From contig NZ_CP022203.1 of NCBI RefSeq assembly GCF_002305895.1, positions 4,442,501 to 4,506,500 of the forward strand: a stretch of DNA of 64,000 bases. The letters run 5' to 3'. The notes beneath the pieces were generated by a model. It made no database searches and was not told the origin of the DNA. It saw only the letters and a program-made list of their open reading frames with translations. This DNA comes from Corallococcus macrosporus DSM 14697. GTDB lineage: Bacteria; Myxococcota; Myxococcia; Myxococcales; Myxococcaceae. Each line of letters starts with the position of its first letter. Positions within the stretch are counted from its first letter, which is position 1. Made by a program: the position numbers and the translations under genes. This document shows, in pieces, positions 44,337 to 52,412 of the stretch.

Positions 44337-45866
44337 GTGAAGAAGCTCGTCACGCCCTTCCGTGTGGGCCTGCTGGTCATCGCGGCGGGGGCTTTTTTCG
44401 TCACCTTCGTCCTGTTCGCTCGCAAAGGCGGTTTGAGCGACAGCGAATCCACGAGGGTGTGGGCCTATTTCCGGGACGCGTCCGGCCTGGCCGTGCGTGG
44501 CCGCGTGCAGATCGCCGGCATCCCGGTGGGTGAGATTGACGGCATCTCGCTCGAGGGCACCCGGGCGAAGGTGTGGCTCAAGATTCGCGACGACGTGGAC
44601 CTGCGCGAGGACGCCGTCGTCACCAAGCGCTCCGAGTCGCTGCTGGGCGACTACCTGCTGGACCTCAACCCCGGCACGGAGGGCGCCCCCAGCCTGGAGA
44701 CGGGCGGGCAGATCCGGCGCGTCATCGACACGCAGGGCATGGAGGCCGTCTTCGAGTCGCTGTCGCAGATCACCGCCGACATCCAGGAGGTGACGGGCGC
44801 GCTGCGCGAGGTCCTCGGCGGCGAGCGCGGCGCGGGCTCGCTCCAGCGCATCGTGGAGAACCTGGTCCGGCTGTCGGACTCCGTGGACGCCACGGTGCGG
44901 CGCAACGCGGACCGCCTGGACACCATCGTCGGCAACGTGGAGGCCATCTCCCAGGACGTGCGGGGCATCACCCAGGGGAACCAGGCGGAGATCACCCGCA
45001 TCATCGACAACATCGAGTTCATCACCCGCGACGTGCGCCAGGTGCTCGGCAGCGTGAAGAACATCGTGGGGACGGGTGAGGGCGACGTGAAGGAGACCGT
45101 CGCCAGCCTCAAGGACACGCTCAAGAAGCTGGACGGCGCCCTGGGCAACATCGAGGAGATCACCCGCAAGGTGAAGGAAGGGGAGGGCGCCGCGGGCGTG
45201 CTGCTGGCCGACGAGTCCGTGGGCCGCGAGCTGCGTGAGACGGTGCAGGACGTGTCCCGCTTCGCCTCGCGCCTGACGGACCTCCAGGCGGAGATCGGCA
45301 TCCAGAGCACGTACCTGGCCGCGCAGGGCAACTCGAAGAACACCTTCTCCGTGCGGCTCATCCCCAAGCCGGACAAGTTTTACCTGCTGGAGCTGGTGGA
45401 CGACCCGCGCGGCACCGTGACGACCGAGGTGCTGCAGACCAACCCGCCCTCCGAGGGCGACCCGGTGGTGCAGACGCGCAAGGTGACGCGGGAGAGCCTC
45501 AAGGTCAGCGCGCAGTTCGCCAAGCGCTGGTACTTCACCACGCTGCGCGTGGGCCTCATCGAGTCCACCGGTGGCGTGGGCGCCGACCTGCACTTCTTCA
45601 ACGACGCGCTCCGCTTCCAGGTGGACGCGTTCAACTTCGCGGACGATGAGCTGCGTTATCCGCGCCTGCGCGCCAGCCTGCGGGCCCAGCCCATTGACCA
45701 CCTCTATTTGATCGCGGGCATGGACGACATGCTCAACGCCCAGCAGCGGGACCTGGCGACGCGCCGCCTGGTCGCGGGCCGCGACTTCTTCGTGGGCGGC
45801 GGGCTCTTCTTCACGGATGACGACCTGAAGGCCATCCTCACCTTGACAGGCATTCCAGCGCCCTGA
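44337..45866 (+). CDS. mlaD: MCE (MlaD-like) protein with long C-terminal extension
   Basis: 509 aa from a GTG. An N-terminal membrane helix (FRVGLLVIAAGAFFVTFVLF) and one MCE domain (about 40-120: SGLAVRGRVQIAGIPVGEIDGI) match MlaD, but the usual length is near 180. A long helical region (about 140-310, repeated L/I heptads such as IVENLVRLSDSVDATVRRNADRLDTIVGNVEAI) is followed by a beta-rich end (about 330-509, KFYLLELVDDPRG, WYFTTLRVGLIE, RDFFVGGGLFFTDD) resembling an outer-membrane barrel. A protein that crosses the periplasm is a plausible reading (inference). Confidence 0.88.
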   Translation: MKKLVTPFRVGLLVIAAGAFFVTFVLFARKGGLSDSESTRVWAYFRDASGLAVRGRVQIAGIPVGEIDGISLEGTRAKVWLKIRDDVDLREDAVVTKRSESLLGDYLLDLNPGTEGAPSLETGGQIRRVIDTQGMEAVFESLSQITADIQEVTGALREVLGGERGAGSLQRIVENLVRLSDSVDATVRRNADRLDTIVGNVEAISQDVRGITQGNQAEITRIIDNIEFITRDVRQVLGSVKNIVGTGEGDVKETVASLKDTLKKLDGALGNIEEITRKVKEGEGAAGVLLADESVGRELRETVQDVSRFASRLTDLQAEIGIQSTYLAAQGNSKNTFSVRLIPKPDKFYLLELVDDPRGTVTTEVLQTNPPSEGDPVVQTRKVTRESLKVSAQFAKRWYFTTLRVGLIESTGGVGADLHFFNDALRFQVDAFNFADDELRYPRLRASLRAQPIDHLYLIAGMDDMLNAQQRDLATRRLVAGRDFFVGGGLFFTDDDLKAILTLTGIPAP

Positions 45867-45916
45867 ACACGCCGCTCGGCGCTTGACGGAAAACAGGAAA
45901 CGACGTACCCGGCATG

Positions 45917-45944
45917 GGCACGGGGCCCCGGGGAGCGCCGTGCC
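45917..45944 (+). other. Hairpin after the Mla operon
   Basis: GGCACGG at 45917-45923 pairs with CCGTGCC at 45938-45944, with GGCCCCGGGG inside, and the short stretch TGTCTT follows. It may be a weak terminator for the Mla operon or a structured leader of the PfkB gene at 45978. Confidence 0.3.
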
Positions 45945-45977
45945 TGTCTTCACGGCATCTCCCCCCAGGAAGCTCGC

Positions 45978-46904
45978 ATGTCCCTGCTCGTCGTCGGCTC
46001 CGTTGCCCTGGACTCGGTGGAAACCCCCTTCGGCCAGAAGGAGGACATCCTCGGGGGCTCGGCCACCTATTTCTCCACGTCGGCCTCCTTCTTCAGCCCC
46101 GCGCGCGTCGTCGCCGTGGTGGGCGAGGACTTCCCCGAAGGGCACCTCAACTTCCTGCGGGGCCGGGGAATCGACCTGGAGGGCCTCACCCGGGAGACGG
46201 GCCGCACCTTCCGCTGGAAGGGCCGCTACGGCTACGAGCTGAACGAGGCGCAGACGCTGGACACCCAGCTCAACGTCTTCCAGGCCTTCTCCCCGAAGCT
46301 GCCGGAGTCGTACCGCGACACGCCCTACGTCTTCCTGGGCAACATCCACCCGGAGCTGCAGGCGCAGGTGTTGGACCAGGTGAAGGCGCCCAGGCTGGTG
46401 GCCGCCGACACCATGAACTTCTGGATCCAGGGCAGCCGGGCGGCGTTGCTCAAGACGCTCTCCCGCGTCAACCTCCTCTTCGTCAACGACTCGGAGGCCC
46501 GCCAGCTCGCCGGTGAGCACAACGTGGTGAAGGCCGCGCGCGCCATCATGGGCATGGGCCCGCAGCGCGTGGTCATCAAGCGCGGTGAGTACGGCGCGCT
46601 CCTCTTCGAGGCCGAGCACATCTTCGCGTGCCCCGCCTTCCCCCTGGCCGAGGTCTTCGACCCCACCGGCGCGGGCGACACCTTCGCCGGCGGCTTCATG
46701 GGCGCCCTGGCCACCTCCAACGGCGTGTTGGACCAGGCGTTGCTGCGCCGCGCCATGGTGATGGGCAGCGTCATGGCCTCCTTCACGGTGGAGAAGTTCA
46801 GCCTGGAGCGCCTGCGCGAGGTGACGCGGCCGGAGATCCACGCCCGCTTCGCCGAGTTCCGCAACCTGACCCACTTCGACGACCTGGGCCCCCTGGAGCG
46901 CTGA
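45978..46904 (+). CDS. PfkB-family sugar kinase
   Basis: 308 aa. The first motif is LGGSATYFSTSASFFSPARVVAVVGED, and the second DPTGAGDTFAGGFMGAL carries the catalytic Asp of the GAGD turn near residue 234. Overall it is the ribokinase/adenosine-kinase fold. It phosphorylates a sugar or nucleoside using ATP; the substrate cannot be read from sequence. It stands alone in the same direction as the Mla operon, 111 bases after it. Confidence 0.9.
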   Translation: MSLLVVGSVALDSVETPFGQKEDILGGSATYFSTSASFFSPARVVAVVGEDFPEGHLNFLRGRGIDLEGLTRETGRTFRWKGRYGYELNEAQTLDTQLNVFQAFSPKLPESYRDTPYVFLGNIHPELQAQVLDQVKAPRLVAADTMNFWIQGSRAALLKTLSRVNLLFVNDSEARQLAGEHNVVKAARAIMGMGPQRVVIKRGEYGALLFEAEHIFACPAFPLAEVFDPTGAGDTFAGGFMGALATSNGVLDQALLRRAMVMGSVMASFTVEKFSLERLREVTRPEIHARFAEFRNLTHFDDLGPLER

Positions 46905-46992
46905 GCCCCGGGACCTCATGCCCTCATGAACTTGACGGTGGAATCAGGCCGTCCGTAGGCTGTGGATTCGGGTGACGCAAGAAGGTTCCGGG

Positions 46993-47346
46993 TTGAGCGA
47001 AAACCGAAAGTCCACACGGATTCCCACGCAGCTTCGATGCTGGTGCGAGGGTGACAACGTCACGCTCTATGCGCGGATCGCGAACTTGAGCGAGGGAGGC
47101 CTCTTCCTCCGGACGAGCACGCCCCTGGCCCGGGGCGCCTGCGCGGTGGTGAAGCTGACCCCTGCGGGCCACCCGGACATCCAGGCCCGGGCCACGGTGG
47201 TGTGGTTGCGGGAAGCGGAGGATCGAGCGCTTCCGGCGGGGATGGGGTTGCGTTTCGAGTCCCTGGACAGCGATACCCTGGGACGGCTTCGCCAGATGAT
47301 TTCGCAGCAGCAGCAGAACCAGGTGAAGGCCGGCTGGGCGGGTTGA
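46993..47346 (+). CDS. PilZ domain protein (Myxococcus paralogous type, TIGR02266)
   Basis: 117 aa from a TTG with AAGAAGG seven bases upstream; a GTG at 46972 gives seven more residues but has no good ribosome site. The c-di-GMP binding motifs are present: RxxxR as RKSTR at the start and (D/N)xSxxG as NLSEGG, so it probably binds c-di-GMP. The remainder (LRTSTPLARGACAVVKLTP, VVWLREAEDRALPAGMGLRF) is the PilZ barrel. A single-domain receptor, it could regulate motility or envelope processes; two GGDEF proteins in this window could supply the ligand. Confidence 0.85.
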   Translation: MSENRKSTRIPTQLRCWCEGDNVTLYARIANLSEGGLFLRTSTPLARGACAVVKLTPAGHPDIQARATVVWLREAEDRALPAGMGLRFESLDSDTLGRLRQMISQQQQNQVKAGWAG

Positions 47347-47373
47347 GCCCACGCCACCGGACCGAGGCCCCGC

Positions 47374-48105
47374 ATGCGCATCGCCGTCATCTCCGACATC
47401 CACTCCAACATCGAGGCGCTCACCGAGGTGCTCCGGGCCGCCGAGCACCAGAAGGTGGACCGGTTCGTCTCGCTGGGGGACATCGTCGGTTACGGCGCGT
47501 CACCCAACCCCTGCTGTGAGCTGGTCCGCTCGGTGGCGGAGGTGACGCTCCTGGGCAACCACGACGCCGCGGTGGCGGGGCGGATGGACTATTCGTACTA
47601 CTACGACGCCGCCCGGCACGCGCTGGACTGGTCCGCCAACGTCCTCACCGACGAGAACATGGCCTGGCTGCGGAGCCTCCCGTACACGTACCGGATTGGC
47701 GACGTGGGCTTCTGCCATGGGTCGCCCATCGACCCGAAGGCGTACGAGTACATCTTCGCGCTGGAGCAGGCCCGGGAGCTGACGCCCTACGTGGCGGAGC
47801 TGCCGGAGGTGACCTTCATCGGCCACAGCCACCTGTGCCGCGCCTTCGCCATTGGCAATGGCGAGGTGAACGACGTGGTGGCGCAGAAGTTCGGCATCCG
47901 CCGGGGCTACAAGTACATCATCTCCGTGGGCAGCGTGGGCCAGCCGCGCGACTACGACAACCGGGCCTGCTTCGTCATCTGCGACACGGACGCGCGCACG
48001 GTGGAGTACATCCGCGTCGAGTACGACATCGAGACGTCGGCGCAGAAGATCTTCGACGCGGACCTGGCGCTCAACTTCGGCAAGCGCCTGTTCCTGGGCG
48101 TTTGA
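47374..48105 (+). CDS. Metallophosphoesterase family protein
   Basis: 243 aa. Calcineurin-like metal motifs are complete: SDIHSN at the start, GDIVGYGA, GNHDAAV and GHSHLCRAF. It is the YfcE/MJ0936-like phosphodiesterase type, probably acting on a small phosphodiester or nucleotide. No signal peptide. It starts 27 bases after the PilZ gene and may share its transcript. Confidence 0.9.
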   Translation: MRIAVISDIHSNIEALTEVLRAAEHQKVDRFVSLGDIVGYGASPNPCCELVRSVAEVTLLGNHDAAVAGRMDYSYYYDAARHALDWSANVLTDENMAWLRSLPYTYRIGDVGFCHGSPIDPKAYEYIFALEQARELTPYVAELPEVTFIGHSHLCRAFAIGNGEVNDVVAQKFGIRRGYKYIISVGSVGQPRDYDNRACFVICDTDARTVEYIRVEYDIETSAQKIFDADLALNFGKRLFLGV

Positions 48106-48163
48106 GGCGGCTTCCGGGGCACAAAAGGCGGACAGGCGCGGGGAAATGACATAAACCCGTGGC

Positions 48164-48886
48164 GTGCGCACCCCGGTCCTTCGAGCGTCCCTCAGGCCCC
48201 TTGTGGGCGTCCTCTCCGCCGTGCTGCTGACGCTGGCGCCCACCGCCTGCCGCCGGGAGCCGCCCGCGCCCTCCGCCGAGTACGAGGAGGCCGCTCGCCG
48301 CTTCCGCGAGCTGTACGCGCAGAAGCTGGATGACGCCTTCCTGGACCCGCGGGTGGGTGAAATCGAGGCGCAGCTCCAGCGCGTCCCGGCGGACAGCCTG
48401 GACGCGGAGGGCGCGCGCGAGCTGCTCCAGCGCATCAAGGACGGACGCCAGCGGATGGCGGCCGCCGCGAACGAGCGGGAGGCGGCCGTGGCCAGCGCGC
48501 GGGAGCTGCCGCCGGGCTTCGCGACGGCGCCCAGCACGGAGGCGCCGCCGCCTCCGCCCGTGGCCGAGGAGGCTCCGGACGCCGGGGCACCGGACGCGGG
48601 GGAGGGCGCTGGCCCGCGGGCCGGGACGGCCGCTTCCGAGCTGGTGGCGGGCTTCCGAGGGTGCTTCCAGCGGGGCACCCCCATCGACGTGCAGGGGCGG
48701 GGCATGCGGGAGACCTGGCAGCTCGCCGACCGCACCGCCTGCCGCCTGGAGTACCCCCAGCATCAGGACACCTTCCTCCTCATCGAAGAGGGCAAGGTCC
48801 TCACGTTGTTACCCAAGAGCGCCGTGCAGACCGTCCCCGTCACTCCCGACGGCGGTCCGGCGCCCGCGACCGACGCCGGTCGTTAG
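48164..48886 (+). CDS. Putative lipoprotein
   Basis: 240 aa from a GTG. The signal (LVGVLSAVLLTLAPTAC) ends in a lipobox Cys followed by RREPP. A helical stretch (YEEAARRFRELYAQKLDDAFL and EGARELLQRIKDGRQRMAAAANERE) leads to a Pro-rich linker and a small C-terminal domain with two Cys (FRGCFQRGTPIDVQ, ACRLEYPQ). Family not recognised. It precedes psd by 18 bases. Confidence 0.75.
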   Translation: MRTPVLRASLRPLVGVLSAVLLTLAPTACRREPPAPSAEYEEAARRFRELYAQKLDDAFLDPRVGEIEAQLQRVPADSLDAEGARELLQRIKDGRQRMAAAANEREAAVASARELPPGFATAPSTEAPPPPPVAEEAPDAGAPDAGEGAGPRAGTAASELVAGFRGCFQRGTPIDVQGRGMRETWQLADRTACRLEYPQHQDTFLLIEEGKVLTLLPKSAVQTVPVTPDGGPAPATDAGR

Positions 48887-48904
48887 AAGAACCGAATCGC
48901 CGCT

Positions 48905-49747
48905 ATGAACGACCAGACTTTCATGAAGTTGATGCAGGTGTTGCCCAAGTCCGCGCTCTCCACCGTGGTGGGGATGGCCACGCGCCTGCCCGTGCCCGCG
49001 CCGGTGCACCAGGCCGCGATGCGCGCCTTCGCCAAGGCCTACGACGTGGACATGGAGGAGGCCGAGCACTCCTTCGACCACTACCCGACCTTCGCCCAGT
49101 TCTTCACCCGTGGCCTCAAGCCCGGCCTGCGTCCGGTGGACGCGGGCGAGAAGGTGGTGGTGTCCCCGGTGGACGGCCGCGTGTCCCAGGTGGGCTACTC
49201 CGACCAGGGCCGCTGCCTGCAGGCCAAGGGCATCGAGTACACGGTGGACGAGCTGCTGAGGGACGCCGAGGCGGCCAGGCCCTTCCACGGTGGCGCCTGG
49301 ACGACCATCTACCTGTCGCCGCGTGACTACCACCGCATCCACGCGCCGCTGGGCGGGACGATTACGGGCTACGCGTACATCCCCGGTGAGTTCTGGCCGG
49401 TGAACCCCGCGTCGGTGAAGAACAAGCAGGCCCTGTTCTGCGTCAACGAGCGGCTGGTGACATACCTGGACACCGTGGCGGGCAAGTGCGCCGTGGTGAA
49501 GGTGGGCGCCACCTGCGTGTCGCGCATCAAGGCGGCCTATGACGAGGTGACGACGCACACCGGGCAGCCCGGCAAGGTGCACCGCTACGACGCGGCCAAA
49601 ACGGTGGAGAAGGGCGGCGAGCTGGGCCGCTTCGAGATGGGCTCCACCGTCATCCTGCTGTTCGAGCCCAAGCGGGTCATCTGGGATGACAGCCTCCAGG
49701 AAGAGGCCGTGGTGCGGCTGGGCAAGCGAATCGGAGTCATCGCGTGA
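48905..49747 (+). CDS. psd: Phosphatidylserine decarboxylase
   Basis: 280 aa. The autocleavage motif GST near 246-248 (RFEMGSTVILLFEP; Ser becomes the pyruvoyl group) and the FxRxLKPGLRPV and SPVDGRVSQVG segments identify Psd, which makes phosphatidylethanolamine in the inner membrane. Length fits the short bacterial form. The usual L of LGST is M here, a mild variation. Its stop overlaps hisS (GTGA). Confidence 0.95.
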   Translation: MNDQTFMKLMQVLPKSALSTVVGMATRLPVPAPVHQAAMRAFAKAYDVDMEEAEHSFDHYPTFAQFFTRGLKPGLRPVDAGEKVVVSPVDGRVSQVGYSDQGRCLQAKGIEYTVDELLRDAEAARPFHGGAWTTIYLSPRDYHRIHAPLGGTITGYAYIPGEFWPVNPASVKNKQALFCVNERLVTYLDTVAGKCAVVKVGATCVSRIKAAYDEVTTHTGQPGKVHRYDAAKTVEKGGELGRFEMGSTVILLFEPKRVIWDDSLQEEAVVRLGKRIGVIA

Positions 49748-51021
49748 GCCAGAAGGTCGCGGGCGTCAAGGGCATGAATGATCTCCTCCCGGGGGAGATC
49801 GAGATCTGGCAGCACGTGGAGGGCGTGACGCGCGAGCTGTTCGGCCGCTTCGGCTACGGCGAGGTCCGCACGCCCATGGTGGAGAACACCGCGCTGTTCG
49901 TGCGCAGCGTGGGCGAGGAGACGGACATCGTCGGGAAGGAGATGTACACCTTCAACGACAAGGCGGACCGCAGCCTGTCCCTGCGCCCGGAGGGCACCGC
50001 GCCCGCCGCGCGCGCGTACATCGAGCACTCCATCGCCACCCAGGAGCCGCTCACCCGCTGGTTCTACATGGGGCCCATGTTCCGCTACGAGCGGATGCAG
50101 ACGGGCCGCTACCGCCAGTTCTATCAAATCGGCGCGGAGGCCTACGGCGCGAAGGAGGCCGCCCAGGACGTCGAGATGATGGACATGGTGGTGCAGTTCC
50201 TGGAGCGGCTGGGGCTCAAGGACATCACCCTGAACGTCAACTCGCTGGGAGACGAGGCCTGCCGGCCCGAGTACCACGCGAAGCTGGTGGCCTACCTCCA
50301 GGCCCACCGCGAGGAGCTGTGCGGGGACTGCCAGAAGCGCATGGAGAACAACCCCCTGCGCGTCCTGGACTGCAAGAACGAGAAGTGCCAGGGCATCGCC
50401 GCGGCGGGCCCCAACGTCCTGGAGACCCTGTGCGAGCCCTGCCGCGCGCACTTCGACGACGTGCAGCGGAAGCTGACGGCGCTGGGCATCCGGCACGTGG
50501 TGAATCCGCGCATGGTGCGCGGGCTGGACTACTACACGCGCACCGTCTTCGAGTTCATCGCCGCGCACCCCGTCCTGGGCACCGGCAGCACCGTGGGCGG
50601 CGGTGGCCGCTACGACAAGCTGGTGAAGAGCCTGGGCGGGCCGGACACGCCCGCGGTGGGCTTCGCCTGTGGGCTGGACCGGCTGGTGCTGCTGCTCAAG
50701 GAGAGCGGGCAGCAGTTCGCCGTCCGTCCGGACGTCTTCGTCGCGGTGGCGGATCCGGGCTCGCATGACGCCGGCCTGGGGCTGGCCAGCCGGCTGCGCC
50801 GCGAGGGCCTCCGCGTGGAGTTCGACACCCGCGGCGGCAGCCTCAAGAGCCAGATGAAGCGCGCGGACAAGAGCAGCGCGGACTTCACCCTGGTGCTGGG
50901 CGAGGCCGAGCGCACCAGCGGCCAGGCGAAGCTGAAGCCCATGGCCGGAGGGGAGCCCATCCCCGTGTCATTGGACGAGGTCGCGCAGACCGTGCGGGCC
51001 CGGAAGGCCGCTGCCTCCTAG
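49744..51021 (+). CDS. hisS: Histidyl-tRNA synthetase
   Basis: 425 aa from a GTG that overlaps the psd stop. Class II synthetase motifs are clear: KGMNDLLPGE at the start, motif 2 TRWFYMGPMFRYERMQTGRYRQFYQIGAE, the histidine-specific GLDYYTRTVFEF, and motif 3 GFACGLDRLVLLL. A C-terminal anticodon-binding domain completes the protein. It charges tRNA-His. It is followed by the regulatory stretch before the S24/S26 peptidase gene. Confidence 0.97.
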   Translation: MSQKVAGVKGMNDLLPGEIEIWQHVEGVTRELFGRFGYGEVRTPMVENTALFVRSVGEETDIVGKEMYTFNDKADRSLSLRPEGTAPAARAYIEHSIATQEPLTRWFYMGPMFRYERMQTGRYRQFYQIGAEAYGAKEAAQDVEMMDMVVQFLERLGLKDITLNVNSLGDEACRPEYHAKLVAYLQAHREELCGDCQKRMENNPLRVLDCKNEKCQGIAAAGPNVLETLCEPCRAHFDDVQRKLTALGIRHVVNPRMVRGLDYYTRTVFEFIAAHPVLGTGSTVGGGGRYDKLVKSLGGPDTPAVGFACGLDRLVLLLKESGQQFAVRPDVFVAVADPGSHDAGLGLASRLRREGLRVEFDTRGGSLKSQMKRADKSSADFTLVLGEAERTSGQAKLKPMAGGEPIPVSLDEVAQTVRARKAAAS

Positions 51022-51036
51022 GGCGATGTGGGGTTG

Positions 51037-51112
51037 AGAACAGTATTCCGTGCTGTTCTTGCCAAATCTGAGAAACTGAGGCAGGCGTGTAACCCCTGAT
51101 AAACGCTGGGGT
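51037..51112 (+). promoter_or_regulatory. Inverted repeats upstream of the RiPP-like operon
   Basis: Between hisS and the peptidase gene lie two inverted repeats. AGAACAG-N9-CTGTTCT at 51037-51059 is perfect. ACCCC at 51092-51096 pairs with GGGGT at 51108-51112. The second ends about 55 bases before the start codon at 51167. They look like operator sites or hairpins in the leader; which protein or RNA uses them is unknown. Confidence 0.45.
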
Positions 51113-51166
51113 AATGGGGCGGCGGGAACTCGCGGGCGCAGGTCGGGTCGGGTAGACTGGCCTGCG

Positions 51167-51574
51167 ATGCCGCCCAATACTTCCGTCCAGGCTGTGCCTC
51201 CGGACCTGCGCTGGATCCCCGTCCAGGGGGACAGCATGTGGCCTTCCTTGCGCTCGGGCGACCACGCGGGGGTGGAGCCGCTGGAGGGAATGCCACGGCC
51301 CGGTGACGTCCTGCTGGCCCGCTTCGATCACGCCCTGGTGCTGCACCGGCTGCGGCGGTGGGAGCCCGGCGCGGTGGCGCTGCGCGGGGACAACGCGGCC
51401 CACGAGGATCCGCCGCTGCCCGCGTCGCGCGTGCTGGGACGCGTGCGCCGGATCCGCCGCGGGGGTGTGGTCCTGGAGTCGGGCTGGGACGTGGGCCCCC
51501 GGTGGCTGGGGCGGCTGCGGGTGGCCGTGAAGTGGCGCCTGGCCGCGCTGCTGGGCCGGCGAGGTGGACGATGA
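51167..51574 (+). CDS. S24/S26-family peptidase-like protein
   Basis: 135 aa. The motif VQGDSMWPSLRSGDH contains the catalytic Ser23 of signal peptidase-type S24/S26 proteases. H60 in LVLHRL stands where ER-type (SipW-like) signal peptidases use His in place of Lys, and RGDN follows. No N-terminal anchor is visible; the C-terminal end (WLGRLRVAVKWRLAALLG) may attach to the membrane. It is the first of seven closely overlapped genes and could process a peptide (inference). Confidence 0.75.
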   Translation: MPPNTSVQAVPPDLRWIPVQGDSMWPSLRSGDHAGVEPLEGMPRPGDVLLARFDHALVLHRLRRWEPGAVALRGDNAAHEDPPLPASRVLGRVRRIRRGGVVLESGWDVGPRWLGRLRVAVKWRLAALLGRRGGR

Positions 51575-51867
51575 GCCCGCCTTTCGCCGCGGACCATGCG
51601 CCGCGCTGGCGCGAGGGCGTCTCCGGGCAGCCCTTCGGGGCGGACTACATCATCCTGGACGCCGAGGGCCGCACCCTGCGCGGGCTCAACGGGACGGCGA
51701 TTGAAATCTGGAAGTTGTGTGACGGGACGCGCACCGCGCGGGCCCTGGTGGAGCAGGTGGCTCAGCGCCGCGGCTGGGACGTGGAGCAGGTGCTGACGGA
51801 CACGCTCAAGTTCCTCACGGACCTGGCGCGGCTTGGGCTCATCGACGAGCTCGAGGAGGCACGGTGA
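51571..51867 (+). CDS. PqqD-like RiPP recognition element protein
   Basis: 98 aa, a PqqD-type winged-helix domain by itself: ADYIILDAEGRTLRGLNGTAIEIWKLCDGTRTARALVEQV, with the N-x-A-x-x-I-W signature and the following helices. PqqD proteins bind leader peptides of ribosomally made, modified peptides and present them to enzymes. It overlaps the upstream peptidase gene (ATGA), and precedes the lipoprotein with a GTGA overlap. That a PqqD protein sits in an operon with a small peptide and a kinase supports a peptide-modification role. Confidence 0.85.
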   Translation: MSPPFAADHAPRWREGVSGQPFGADYIILDAEGRTLRGLNGTAIEIWKLCDGTRTARALVEQVAQRRGWDVEQVLTDTLKFLTDLARLGLIDELEEAR

Positions 51868-52412
51868 TGCGGACCCGCATGGCGTTGCTGGCGGCGGCGG
51901 TGTTGCTGGCCTCGTGTACGGAGGGCGTGGCGCCGTATGCCCCTGGGAATGGGCCCCCGGCGCAGGGCGAGGAGCCGCTGCCGCCCACGGACGTGCTGCC
52001 TCCGCGCGAGGGCTCGGGGGCCACGCCGCCTCCCGCGCCGGTGGACGAACCCGGACCGGAGCCGGAGGTGCCTCCGCCGGCGGTGGGGCCTCGGGGCTCG
52101 GCGTCCGTCGTCGGCCTGGGTGCCGGCGACCGGGGGCTTCTGTCGGTGGAGCAGGTGGACGTCGACGTGACGGTGAGCGGCGTGCGCGGCCGGCACCGGG
52201 TGTCGGTGGAGTTCGTTCCGCCTTCCGGCCTGCCGTATGAGCGCCGCTCCGCGGAAGTGGAGGCCCGCGTGGACGAGACGCGCACGGTGCGCTTCTCGCT
52301 GCCCGTGGCCGGTACCGCCGTGGCGACGTCCGGCATGAGCGGGACGTGGCAGGCCCGGTTCTTTCTTGATGGGGCGCCGCTGACGGCGGCGTCCTTCACC
52401 CTGGATCCATGA
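51864..52412 (+). CDS. Putative lipoprotein
   Basis: 182 aa. The signal with lipobox (MALLAAAVLLASC, Cys18) is followed by a Pro-rich region and a C-terminal beta domain (VSGVRGRHRVSVEFVPPSGLPYE). No family recognised. The GTG start overlaps the PqqD gene and its stop overlaps the next gene by 4 bases, so it is translationally coupled in the operon. Likely a lipid-anchored envelope component that works with the large secreted protein next to it. Confidence 0.7.
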   Translation: MMRTRMALLAAAVLLASCTEGVAPYAPGNGPPAQGEEPLPPTDVLPPREGSGATPPPAPVDEPGPEPEVPPPAVGPRGSASVVGLGAGDRGLLSVEQVDVDVTVSGVRGRHRVSVEFVPPSGLPYERRSAEVEARVDETRTVRFSLPVAGTAVATSGMSGTWQARFFLDGAPLTAASFTLDP

